This document shows, piece by piece, positions 7,938-15,122 of a stretch of 48,148 nt of DNA. This DNA comes from an uncultured Eubacterium sp. (GTDB lineage Bacteria; Bacillota_A; Clostridia; Lachnospirales; Lachnospiraceae). The position numbers and the translations under genes were made by a program. The notes beneath the pieces are model-generated. The model saw only the letters and a list, made by a program, of their open reading frames with translations, made no database searches and was not told where the DNA came from. The stretch covers positions 1 to 48,148 of the forward strand of contig CAOKJJ010000010.1 in assembly GCA_948468465.1 (NCBI GenBank). The letters run 5' to 3'. The number at the start of each line of letters is the position of its first letter. Within the stretch, counting starts at the first letter, position 1.

Positions 7938-9285
7938 AATACTGATATTTTTTCCGCATTCCTGCCAATAACCATACAGTCACAACCGCCGCCAACAATT
8001 CCGCGGCTGCCACGGATATCCAGATGCCGTCAATTTCCCAAAACAATGGAAAAATCAATACCGCAGACACTTGAAACACCAGTGTGCGCAAAAAGGAAAT
8101 CAGCGCGGATACAAACCCATTATTTAGCGCGGTAAAAAAAGCAGAGCCAAAAATGGCGGCGCCCGCAAACAGGAAAGAAAATGAAAAAATATGAAATCCC
8201 CGCAGTGTCAGACTTAATAACTGCGTGTCATAACCTACAAAAATAACCGAAAGCGGCTTTGCGAGCGCTTGCGCAAGCAGCAGCATACTGATGGAAAAGG
8301 CAAAGGTGATGCAAAGGCTTTTCCGAAGCAGGCTGTTTAGTTCCGTATGATTTCCCGCGCCATAATGATAGCTGATGACAGGCGCAGCACCGACAGAATA
8401 GCCGATAAAGGCGGCCAGAAATACAAAATTAACATACATCATTACACCATATGCCGCAACGCCGTTTTCGCCCGCGTATTTGATCAGCTGTACATTATAG
8501 AGCATGCTGACTAATGACATCGAAATGTTTGTCATTAGTTCGGAAGAGCCGTTTGTGCATGCTTTCCATAAAGATGCTCTGTCAAAAGAGGTCTTTGTCA
8601 GCCGCAGATGGCTGATGTTTTTACGTGCAAAATACAAGACCGGAGTTATGCCGCCAACCAGCTGGCCGCATACCGTAGCTGCCGCGGCGCCAGCCAGGCC
8701 CCAGTGCAGGACAGCTACAAACCAAGCGTCTAAGATCATGTTTGTAATGCCAGCCAAAACGGTAACGGCAAGTCCCATGTTCGGTTTTTCCGCTGTGGAA
8801 AAAAAGCTCTGAAATTCATACTGCAGCATCAGCGCAGGCAGCGAGGTCAGGCAGATGCGGCCATAGAGCACACATTGATCAAGCATGGTGCCTTCTGCCC
8901 CAAGCACAGCGGCAATCGGACGGATAAACAGCATTCCCAATGCGGCAATCACAAAGCCGCAGACGACTGTTACATAGATAAACAAGGAAAACATCCGGTT
9001 CGCTTCGTCTTTTTTTCCTTCTCCCATAGTCTTTGCAATCAGGGCGCTGCCTCCAGTGCCGAACATAAATCCGACAGCGCCAAGTATCATTAAAAACGGC
9101 ATAATAAAATTCAGTGCCGCAAATGGTGTCTTGCCTACAAAGTTAGACACAAAAAAGCCGTCAATGACCCCGTACACAGAGGTAAAGATCATCATGATCA
9201 TAGACGGAAGCGTAAAACGCATGAGTGTTTGATATGAAAAATGATCAGATAATCGGATCGTTGTTTTTTTATGCTGCCGTAACAT
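7936..9285 (-). CDS. MATE-family multidrug/sodium efflux transporter
   Basis: A 449-residue membrane protein with about twelve hydrophobic segments and the two-bundle layout of MATE transporters. It has a charged N-terminus, the early LRFTLPSMIMMIF segment and a repeat of related segments in the second half. It would export drugs or toxic metabolites using an ion gradient. AAAGGAG stands about 8 bases before the ATG. It is the second gene of a MarR-MATE operon, 21 bases after the MarR gene, so its expression is probably derepressed when the regulator binds a small aromatic ligand. Position next to a flavonoid-type glycoside operon makes export of plant phenolics plausible but unproven. Confidence 0.9.
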   Translation of the reverse strand: MLRQHKKTTIRLSDHFSYQTLMRFTLPSMIMMIFTSVYGVIDGFFVSNFVGKTPFAALNFIMPFLMILGAVGFMFGTGGSALIAKTMGEGKKDEANRMFSLFIYVTVVCGFVIAALGMLFIRPIAAVLGAEGTMLDQCVLYGRICLTSLPALMLQYEFQSFFSTAEKPNMGLAVTVLAGITNMILDAWFVAVLHWGLAGAAAATVCGQLVGGITPVLYFARKNISHLRLTKTSFDRASLWKACTNGSSELMTNISMSLVSMLYNVQLIKYAGENGVAAYGVMMYVNFVFLAAFIGYSVGAAPVISYHYGAGNHTELNSLLRKSLCITFAFSISMLLLAQALAKPLSVIFVGYDTQLLSLTLRGFHIFSFSFLFAGAAIFGSAFFTALNNGFVSALISFLRTLVFQVSAVLIFPLFWEIDGIWISVAAAELLAAVVTVWLLAGMRKKYQY

Positions 9286-9306
9286 CGTTTTTGCTCCTTT
9301 GACTGT

Positions 9307-9747
9307 TTATAGCTGGTTTTTAATCTTTTCTTTTAATGCGGTCAGATATTTTTGCGTTAATTCCAGATATTTTTCCTGATCTTCCTGCGGCCACGAACCT
9401 AAAATGTCGTTTTCAAGCTCTGCCAGCCTTGCGACACCGTTTTTGGAACGGCTCGTTCCTTTTTCGGTAAGAAAGACCCGTTTCTTTTTTCCACCGCTTG
9501 CTTCCAGATAAATAAGCTCTTCTGCCTCCAGCTTACGGATGGCCGAATGAATGGTCTGCCTGCTGGTGCCGGAAATTTTGCAGATATCGCTGAGCAGGCA
9601 GCTGCCGCCGCTGTTGCAGACTGCGTAAAGAACCATCATAGCCGCGTCAGACAAGCCGAGTTTGAGCGCTGCTTCGTGATATGCGGCGTCTATCTCGCTT
9701 GTCAGGTAATTTAAACGTTTTAATTCGCTTGTCATAAAATCTGCCAT
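9307..9747 (-). CDS. MarR-family transcriptional regulator
   Basis: A 146-residue winged-helix protein. The recognition region is around LSDICKISGTSRQTIHSAIR and the wing carries the basic run GGKKKR. MarR proteins bind as dimers to palindromes and release DNA on binding small phenolic ligands. The ATG ending at 9747 is preferred because AGAGGTGA precedes it; earlier ATGs (for example at 9780) lie inside the operator and have no RBS. It is the first gene of the operon with the MATE transporter, and its promoter carries two matching palindromes, which argues for autorepression and control of the pump. Confidence 0.9.
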   Translation of the reverse strand: MADFMTSELKRLNYLTSEIDAAYHEAALKLGLSDAAMMVLYAVCNSGGSCLLSDICKISGTSRQTIHSAIRKLEAEELIYLEASGGKKKRVFLTEKGTSRSKNGVARLAELENDILGSWPQEDQEKYLELTQKYLTALKEKIKNQL

Positions 9748-9762
9748 AAAATCACCTCTCAT

Positions 9763-9814
9763 ATGTATGAAATCGTACATCAGGCATTATAGTACGAAAT
9801 CGTACATAAGTCAA
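9763..9814 (-). promoter_or_regulatory. Promoter and two MarR-type operators of the marR-MATE operon
   Basis: Read on the minus strand, TTGACT (9809-9814) and a perfect TATAAT (9786-9791) are spaced by 17 bases. A perfect palindrome GTACGA-AA-TCGTAC (9792-9805) fills the spacer. A second related 18-bp palindrome (9763-9780, ATGTA..GA..TC..TACAT pattern) covers the expected transcription start and leader. Both share the GAAATCGTACAT core. The arrangement is what a self-repressing MarR dimer needs. Confidence 0.9.
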
Positions 9815-9934
9815 TTGTTTTTGAAAAAAATGCCTGGAATCGTAAATTACAGCAAACACTGCATCAATCTGGCATAGTAATTCATCAAAACCAAGAGATA
9901 CTATTATCATGAAACAAAGAAAGAAGGTATCATT

Positions 9935-10138
9935 ATGGATCATATAACTGCAAAGGTTTATCATCATATGAAATTATTTTCAGAACAGAATGGATTTGCG
10001 CCAACAGTCCGGCAGACCGCAGAACAGTTAAAGCTTAATGACAGTGAAGTAGAGTGCGCAATCCATAAGATGCAGCAGCTGGGAAAGATTGTTGTTACTG
10101 AAATCCCAGCGAAAAGCATTATAGAATTTGTGGGTTAG
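9935..10138 (+). CDS. Small winged-helix protein resembling the LexA N-terminal DNA-binding domain
   Basis: This 67-residue protein consists only of a helix-turn-helix/wing region: residues 5-20 form helix one, GFAPTVRQTAEQLKLNDSEV fits the turn and recognition helix, and KIVVTEIP fits the wing. LexA itself carries a C-terminal protease domain, absent here, so this is not LexA. An AGAAGG sequence about 10 bases upstream is a modest RBS. It lies alone between the divergent marR operon and the two-component genes. Target unknown; it may be a small regulator or a domain remnant. Confidence 0.6.
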   Translation: MDHITAKVYHHMKLFSEQNGFAPTVRQTAEQLKLNDSEVECAIHKMQQLGKIVVTEIPAKSIIEFVG

Positions 10139-10161
10139 ATGCTGCGGGAACGTATTTAGGG

Positions 10162-10228
10162 TTTACAGCAAAAAGTATCCGTTTCACATCATTTTGTTAT
10201 CGCGGAAGCATTCATTTTTCGATATAAT
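10162..10228 (+). promoter_or_regulatory. Putative autoregulated promoter of the LytTR two-component genes
   Basis: TTTACAGCA (10162-10170) and TTCACATCA (10183-10191) are imperfect 9-base direct repeats (7 of 9 match) with a 12-base spacer, the usual layout of LytTR-domain binding sites. A consensus -10 box TATAAT lies at 10223-10228, with no good -35, as expected for an activated promoter. The response regulator starts at 10259. Confidence 0.6.
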
Positions 10229-10258
10229 GTAAAAAAAGCAGTATGAGGAAGTGAAAGG

Positions 10259-10981
10259 ATGCAGATTGCGGTATGTGATGATGAAAGGGAAACCCGAAAT
10301 ATGCTCGCGGAAAAGATAGAACGCTTTTATCCGAATGCCGAGCTTTTACTGTACCAGTCAGGGGAAGAACTGCTCCGCGCTGACAGGCAGCCGGATATTT
10401 TATTTCTGGACATACAGATGACAGGAAAAGACGGTATGGAAACGGCCAGGGAACTGCGCCGCAGGCAGCGGAAAACCATTATTATTTTCGTGACAGCACG
10501 GGATGATTTTGTGTTTGAGGCATTTGACGTAGGGGCATTTCATTATCTTGTAAAACCGTTTCAAAACGGGAAACTGATAGAGGTACTCCTGAATGCGGCA
10601 AAGCAGTATGAGGAACAAAAAAAGCTGGAAAACGCCGCAAAGGAAAGGCAGACGCCAAGTCTTACGATTACTACCGGAGGGCAGCATTTTACAGTGGAAC
10701 TGGAAGACATTGTCTATGCGGAGGTATTTGACCGGAAAGTAATCATCCACACAATGGATACGGATATTGAGTATTATGGGAAGATGAAAGACCTGGAGCA
10801 AAAGGCAGGAGACGAATTTTACCGTCCCCACAGGGCATATCTTGTCAATTTTAAGTATGTCAGGAGATATGACGCGACGGCTATCTATCTGAAAAAGGGA
10901 CAGGCGCTTATGGCAAAGCAGAATTACAGGGAGTTCGTAAAGCGCTACCTGAGATATGTTCAGAAAAAAGAAAAATGGTAG
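10259..10981 (+). CDS. LytTR-family response regulator (AgrA/VirR type)
   Basis: A 240-residue regulator. The receiver domain (1-120) has the acidic pair Asp7/Asp8, phosphoacceptor Asp51 (FLDIQM), Thr79 and Lys99 (LVKPF). The LytTR DNA-binding domain follows (about 135-235; EDIVYAEVFDRKVIIHT, then FYRPHRAYLVN). LytTR proteins bind pairs of 9-base direct repeats about two helical turns apart. Such pairs occur before this gene and before the FlxA-like gene at 12580. GAAAGG precedes the ATG. The gene nearly overlaps the sensor kinase gene that follows. No peptide-signal gene (AgrD-like) is seen nearby, so the input is unknown. Confidence 0.9.
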   Translation: MQIAVCDDERETRNMLAEKIERFYPNAELLLYQSGEELLRADRQPDILFLDIQMTGKDGMETARELRRRQRKTIIIFVTARDDFVFEAFDVGAFHYLVKPFQNGKLIEVLLNAAKQYEEQKKLENAAKERQTPSLTITTGGQHFTVELEDIVYAEVFDRKVIIHTMDTDIEYYGKMKDLEQKAGDEFYRPHRAYLVNFKYVRRYDATAIYLKKGQALMAKQNYREFVKRYLRYVQKKEKW

Positions 10982-10989
10982 GTGGGCAT

Positions 10990-12378
10990 ATGGAAAGCTG
11001 TTGGAATTTTGTGTCATATGCCCATATTATCGTCCAGATGATGGTTATGGGATATGTCCTGTACCGTTTTGCGAAGCCGTTTATGCAGAATAAGAAAGGA
11101 GCTGCCTGTACGGGAACCGCGTATTTTGCCGCCATGCTGTTTTTGTATTTTGTGCCGCTGGAAATCAATAATTTTACAGCATACAGTATAGGGATGGCGG
11201 CAGCATTCCTTGTCATGTACAGGACAGACTGCAGAAACTTCCGGCAGAAAATATTTATTGCGGTCACTTTCTTTGCATTGCGCTGGCTGTCTGCATATAT
11301 GGTGGGTATCATTACAGAAGAATTGTACCAAAAGATTATCGGTGCGGTGTATATGGCAGGGCATCCATATGTACAGCTTGCAGCGTATATTGTTATGGAA
11401 ATTCTGGAAGTGACGGCGGAGGCGGCAGTGGCGGGACTCGGCGCAGGTTATATTGCAAAAGCATATATTTATAAGAATGAAGACATGAGTTTAAAAGAAA
11501 TGTTCATGTTAATCGTACCATCGATAACAGGAATGATCGGATACGGAATCCTGCAGTATTTTCAGAACTATTTGGAAATCCGTTTGATGCAGGCGTTTAC
11601 AGGGGCGTATTATATTCTTGCTTTTTTGTATTTTGGCATATCCATGATTAACATCGTGGTAATGACAGTGTTGTTTCAGAATATCCGTGCAAGGCAGGAA
11701 GAAAAGCTGCAAAACGAACTGCTGTTCGCGCAGATTGACAGTACAGAAAAGCATATCGCGCAGGTGGAAAGTCTGTATCAGAATATCCGCAGCATCAAGC
11801 ACGATATGACGAATCATATCCTGACGCTGGAGGGGCTTTATGCCGGCAATCAGCGGGAAGAGGCAAAGGCGTATGGCGCGGAATTAAAAAATCTCCTCGC
11901 TGAAATGACAGGGGAGATAAAAAGCGGAAATCCGGTAACCGATGTCATTTTACAGGAGCAAAAAAAGGAGGCTGAAAAAAAGAATATCCATTTCCGCACC
12001 GATTTTTATTATCCCAAAGGCTCCCAAATCAATGCTTTTGATATCAGCGTCATTCTAAACAATGCCCTGCAGAACGCACTGGAAAATACAAGATACATTC
12101 CAGTGGAAAATGGGGAGCATCATACGCCATATATATCCGTTCATTCCTACCACAGGGATAATGCGTATATGATAGAAATTCGCAACAGTTTTGCCGGGGA
12201 GTTGCAGTGGGATATGGAAAATGAGCTGCCTGTCACCACAAAAAGGAAGACGGAAGGCCATGGCTACGGGCTGGCAAATATCCGCAGGGTTGCGAGGAAA
12301 TATTCGGGGGATCTAGCGATTGATATCAAAGATGGGGAGTTTTGCATCAGTATTATGCTGATGATGGAAAGCGGATAA
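10990..12378 (+). CDS. Sensor histidine kinase, AgrC-like (GHKL ATPase domain)
   Basis: A 462-residue membrane kinase. The N-terminal half (1-230) has about six hydrophobic segments. A linker leads to the dimerisation helix with phosphoacceptor His271 (SIKHDMTNH). The ATPase domain carries an N box (NALQNALENTR, near residue 365) and a glycine-rich G box (GHGYGLANIRRVARKYSG). This is the layout of AgrC/ComD-type sensors paired with LytTR regulators. AGGTGGG at 10980-10986 supports the ATG at 10990; the upstream in-frame ATG at 10975 lacks an RBS. It phosphorylates the partner encoded just upstream. The ligand is unknown. Confidence 0.9.
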   Translation: MESCWNFVSYAHIIVQMMVMGYVLYRFAKPFMQNKKGAACTGTAYFAAMLFLYFVPLEINNFTAYSIGMAAAFLVMYRTDCRNFRQKIFIAVTFFALRWLSAYMVGIITEELYQKIIGAVYMAGHPYVQLAAYIVMEILEVTAEAAVAGLGAGYIAKAYIYKNEDMSLKEMFMLIVPSITGMIGYGILQYFQNYLEIRLMQAFTGAYYILAFLYFGISMINIVVMTVLFQNIRARQEEKLQNELLFAQIDSTEKHIAQVESLYQNIRSIKHDMTNHILTLEGLYAGNQREEAKAYGAELKNLLAEMTGEIKSGNPVTDVILQEQKKEAEKKNIHFRTDFYYPKGSQINAFDISVILNNALQNALENTRYIPVENGEHHTPYISVHSYHRDNAYMIEIRNSFAGELQWDMENELPVTTKRKTEGHGYGLANIRRVARKYSGDLAIDIKDGEFCISIMLMMESG

Positions 12379-12403
12379 ACACAATGTGCACATTAAGATT
12401 GGC

Positions 12404-12452
12404 TTTACAGCGGAAAAAAGCTGTTTTACAGCATTTTACTGTATTTTATAAA
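12404..12452 (+). promoter_or_regulatory. Putative LytTR-controlled promoter of the FlxA-like gene
   Basis: Direct repeats TTTACAGCG (12404-12412) and TTTACAGCA (12425-12433) are spaced by 12 bases (21 bases start to start). A further TTTACTG stands at 12435-12441. A -10-like TATAAA lies at 12447-12452 with the second repeat over the -35 position. A caveat is that ACAGC...GCTGT can form a short 5-bp hairpin here, so part of the pattern may be a weak terminator of the kinase gene. The remaining leader to 12579 holds only an A-rich stretch of repeated GATAAAAA (about 12481-12517). Confidence 0.55.
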
Positions 12453-12579
12453 AATGATGCCCGAAACAATAAGCAGTCAAAGATAAGATAAAAAAGATAA
12501 AAAAAGATAAAAAATATAACTTTGCTTTGACTTACATAACAACACCCAGATGTAGGAAAATGGAAAGGAGACAAAAATC

Positions 12580-13401
12580 ATGATGAAAGTCGGAAGTATG
12601 AACGGGGCATTGTTCCAGGGTGCAGGAGGCAGCGTACAGCCAGGAAACGTAAATATGCAGAATGATCCTGTCAGCAGGAATATACAGAATCAGATTACGA
12701 ACGCACAGAAGCAGCTGCAGGAAATTTCCGCCAATCAGGAAATGGCACTGGAAGAAAAAATGAAGAAGAGGCAGGAAATCCAACAGGAGATTACCAATCT
12801 GAACCAGCAGCTGAGACAGCATCAGATGGAACAGCGAAAAGAGCGGCAGTCAAAAGATTCCTCCGTGGATGATCTGCTCGGCGCAAAACAGAATACAGGA
12901 AAGGCAGCAAACAAAGGAAACGGTTTGTCTCAGGCAAGCATGCATGCAATGATCTCAGCGGATGCCTTCACGAAACAGGCACAGGTGCAGGGCAATGTGG
13001 CCACAAGGATGGAAGGCAGGGCAGGTGTCCTGAAGGCGGAAATAAAGCAGGATGCAGGCAGAAATACTGAGGCAAAAGAGGCGGAGCTTGCAGATACAGA
13101 ACAGAAGGCAATGAGCGCTGTTGCTTCGCAGATGAACACGCTTGCAAACGCAAACCAGACAGTGGAAGAGGCTGCAAAGGCGGATCAGGGCAGTAAGACG
13201 GAGGATACAGGCGCAAAGGCGAAAAACAAGGCTGACGAAACCGATCATAACGGACAGGAAAAGGGTGAAGTATCTGCGGATCAGGCAGACGGTACCGGCA
13301 GCGAAACGGTTGTGCAGACATCTGGAACGAAGGTAATGTTTACGGGAAAAACGCTGACAGAAGAACGGGCATTGGGCAGGGACGTTGATTACCGTGTATA
13401 G
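12580..13401 (+). CDS. FlxA-like coiled-coil protein
   Basis: A 273-residue, Gln/Ala/Lys-rich protein without signal peptide or membrane segment. Residues about 35-90 form a predicted coiled coil (QNQITNAQKQLQEIS, then KMKKRQEIQQEITNLNQQL), the pattern of the FlxA-like family common in Lachnospiraceae. The rest is low-complexity and probably disordered, except for a conserved-looking C-terminus. FlxA was first seen as a flagellum-linked gene in E. coli, but no flagellar gene is present here, so its role is unknown. AAGGAG precedes the tandem ATG codons at 12580/12583. The LytTR-type repeats upstream suggest control by the two-component system next door. Confidence 0.75.
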   Translation: MMKVGSMNGALFQGAGGSVQPGNVNMQNDPVSRNIQNQITNAQKQLQEISANQEMALEEKMKKRQEIQQEITNLNQQLRQHQMEQRKERQSKDSSVDDLLGAKQNTGKAANKGNGLSQASMHAMISADAFTKQAQVQGNVATRMEGRAGVLKAEIKQDAGRNTEAKEAELADTEQKAMSAVASQMNTLANANQTVEEAAKADQGSKTEDTGAKAKNKADETDHNGQEKGEVSADQADGTGSETVVQTSGTKVMFTGKTLTEERALGRDVDYRV

Positions 13402-13415
13402 CTATATCTGTTAAA

Positions 13416-13462
13416 AGCAAAGATCGAGAGACAAGATAGACTTTCGGTCTTTGCTATTTTTT
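13416..13462 (+). terminator. Intrinsic terminator of the FlxA-like gene
   Basis: Arms AGCAAAGATCGAGAG (13416-13430) and CTTTCGGTCTTTGCT (13441-13455) form a 15-bp stem with two G.T pairs, followed by ATTTTTT. Confidence 0.85.
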
Positions 13463-13471
13463 GCTATACTT

Positions 13472-13630
13472 AGGAACTGTAAGCAAATAATATGACAAAC
13501 TTACTTGTCTTTTTCTCCGATAGCACCACTCAAAAATCAGTTACATAGCCCGCTATGCGCCTGATTTTTGAGCGGCACTCTCGAAGAAAAATCCTGCGCA
13601 AGTTTATCATATTATTTACTTACAGTTCCT
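13472..13630. repeat. 159-bp near-perfect palindromic element
   Basis: The outer 31 bases at each end (13472-13502 and 13600-13630) are inverted copies with only two differences, both compatible with G.U pairing. Inside, TTTTTCTCCGA pairs with TCGAAGAAAAA (one mismatch), then CTCAAAAATCAG pairs exactly with CTGATTTTTGAG, and the centre has ATAGC/GCTAT. The entire element can fold into one long branched hairpin. It codes for nothing. It looks like a miniature inverted-repeat element or a mobile palindrome; no clear target-site duplication was found. The remaining sequence up to 13726 contains no gene. Confidence 0.9.
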
Positions 13631-13726
13631 TAACAATTTCCTGATGATAAATACAAAAGAATGTGTTACCATAGATTCACGGCACATTGTTAAAAAGAAT
13701 TTGTATTTTGGAGGAAGATAATAGGT

Positions 13727-14323
13727 ATGTTAAAACTATGCGGCATTGGTGCTTATGAACATATAAAATATATGCTATTGCAAAAAATAAAGGAATTGTT
13801 TGTCAATGATTGTTCGGGGCATGATTATTGGCATAGCTTAAGAGTATTAAATAATGCGGAGAAAATTGCAAAAACAGAAAAATGCGACGAATACATAGTG
13901 ATGATTGCTGCATTGCTGCATGATACGGATGATATAAAGATATTTGAAACAAGAGATTACGAAAACGCACGGCGCATTATGTTAGATTGTCATCTTACGG
14001 AAAATACGATAGAGCGTGTAATTGATATTATCAGGGAGATTCCATTTAAAGGAACAGAAACAATTTCTCCAAAGTCAATAGAAGGGAAGATTGTGCAGGA
14101 TGCAGATCGATTGGATGCAATGGGGGCAATAGGAATTGCGAGGGCTTTCGCTTATGGCGGAAATCATAATAGGGCAATTCACATTCCGGAATGTCAACCT
14201 AATATAAATATGGAAGAAACTGAGTATAGGAATCATGAAGGCACAACGGTCAATCATTTTTATGAAAAACTGCTTTTGTTGAAAGATATGATGAATACCA
14301 ATTGTGCAAAATCCATTGCCTAG
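13727..14323 (+). CDS. HD-domain hydrolase (YedJ-like), C-terminus cut by an amber codon
   Basis: This 198-residue phosphohydrolase-type protein has the HD metal-binding signature: His32 (GHDYWHS), the His-Asp pair (LLHDTDD, near residue 66) and Asp in DADRLDAMGAIG (near residue 125). Family members are metal-dependent phosphohydrolases of unsettled substrate. The TAG at 14321-14323 is followed, in the same frame, by 19 codons to a TAA at 14381-14383 that spell a fitting C-terminus (KRDEYMRGFLKEFNDEWNG). The family normally continues this far, so a nonsense mutation has removed the last 20 residues. All catalytic motifs remain. GGAGGAAG precedes the start with a rather long spacer. Confidence 0.85.
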   Translation: MLKLCGIGAYEHIKYMLLQKIKELFVNDCSGHDYWHSLRVLNNAEKIAKTEKCDEYIVMIAALLHDTDDIKIFETRDYENARRIMLDCHLTENTIERVIDIIREIPFKGTETISPKSIEGKIVQDADRLDAMGAIGIARAFAYGGNHNRAIHIPECQPNINMEETEYRNHEGTTVNHFYEKLLLLKDMMNTNCAKSIA

Positions 14324-14401
14324 AAAAGGGATGAATATATGCGTGGATTTTTAAAAGAATTTAATGATGAATGGAATGGATAATACGGAAGGATGGTATA
14401 T

Positions 14402-14836
14402 ATGATTAGAGAAATCTTAAAGGATGATTTAGACAGTTTATTAAGATTGTATATGCAACTGCATGATAATCCTATGCCGGAAAAAACGGATGAACTTTTA
14501 AAGATTTGGGACGATATTTTTCAGGATAAAAATCATCATGTGATTGTTGCTGAAGAAAATGGGGAAATTGTATCATCATGTATCTGCGTCATCATTTCCA
14601 ACCTGACACACAACCAACAGCCATATGCTTTTATTGAAAATGTGATAACTGATGAAAAGTTCCGAAAAAGAGGACTGGCAACGCAATGCCTGAATTTTGC
14701 AAAAGAGATTGCTCGAAAAGAAAACTGTTATAAAATGATGCTGCTTACAGGTTCTAAAAAAGAAAGTACATTAGACTTTTACAGAAAGGCAGGATATAAC
14801 AGTGAAGACAAAACGGCATTTATCCAATGGATATAA
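14402..14836 (+). CDS. GNAT-family N-acetyltransferase
   Basis: A 144-residue acetyltransferase. The acetyl-CoA-binding motif A is seen as ITDEKFRKRGLATQCL (about 85-100), and the C-terminal motif B includes STLDFYRKAGY. Substrate unknown; such single-domain proteins acetylate small amines or protein N-termini. The ATG at 14402 has GGAAGG upstream; an in-frame ATG at 14393 overlaps that RBS. It starts only 18 bases after the true end of the HD hydrolase frame, so the two probably form one transcript. No gene lies between 14837 and 15122; that stretch is AT-rich leader with the operator described next. Confidence 0.85.
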   Translation: MIREILKDDLDSLLRLYMQLHDNPMPEKTDELLKIWDDIFQDKNHHVIVAEENGEIVSSCICVIISNLTHNQQPYAFIENVITDEKFRKRGLATQCLNFAKEIARKENCYKMMLLTGSKKESTLDFYRKAGYNSEDKTAFIQWI

Positions 14837-15014
14837 TCTGGCATAGGAAACTTTGTGCTATACTCCTTTTTACAAAAAAAGTTTATAAGATGAATTTAAT
14901 ACTACGACTATAGCGATTTTTTAAACTGGAGAATCAATCTAACAAATGGACAGATGGTATTAAAATGCATACATGAGGTTTCTGTTCAATCTGTGGTAAG
15001 CTAATATCATCAAA

Positions 15015-15026
15015 GGAACCGGTTCC
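15015..15026. promoter_or_regulatory. LacI-type palindrome upstream of the alpha-galactosidase
   Basis: GGAACCGGTTCC is a perfect 12-bp palindrome with the central CCGG of LacI/GalR-family operators, about 95 bases before the alpha-galactosidase start. A TAATAT that could be a -10 box lies just upstream (15003-15008). No LacI-family gene is within the window, so the repressor would be encoded elsewhere. Confidence 0.5.
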
Positions 15027-15122
15027 CAATTGAATAAATATTTTTATCAAGGAGAAAACGGAAGAGATTCACAGATTGCATGCAGATCAGCAAAAATAAA
15101 TAAATTAAAGGAGCGTATGCGT

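Noticed and set aside
12481..12517. A-rich GATAAAAA repeats as a functional tandem repeat
   Set aside because: The units are irregular and the stretch is simple low-complexity leader sequence.
12527..12555. TTGACT as the -35 box of the FlxA-like gene
   Set aside because: No -10 box lies at 16-18 bases downstream, and the site would overlap the leader close to the RBS.
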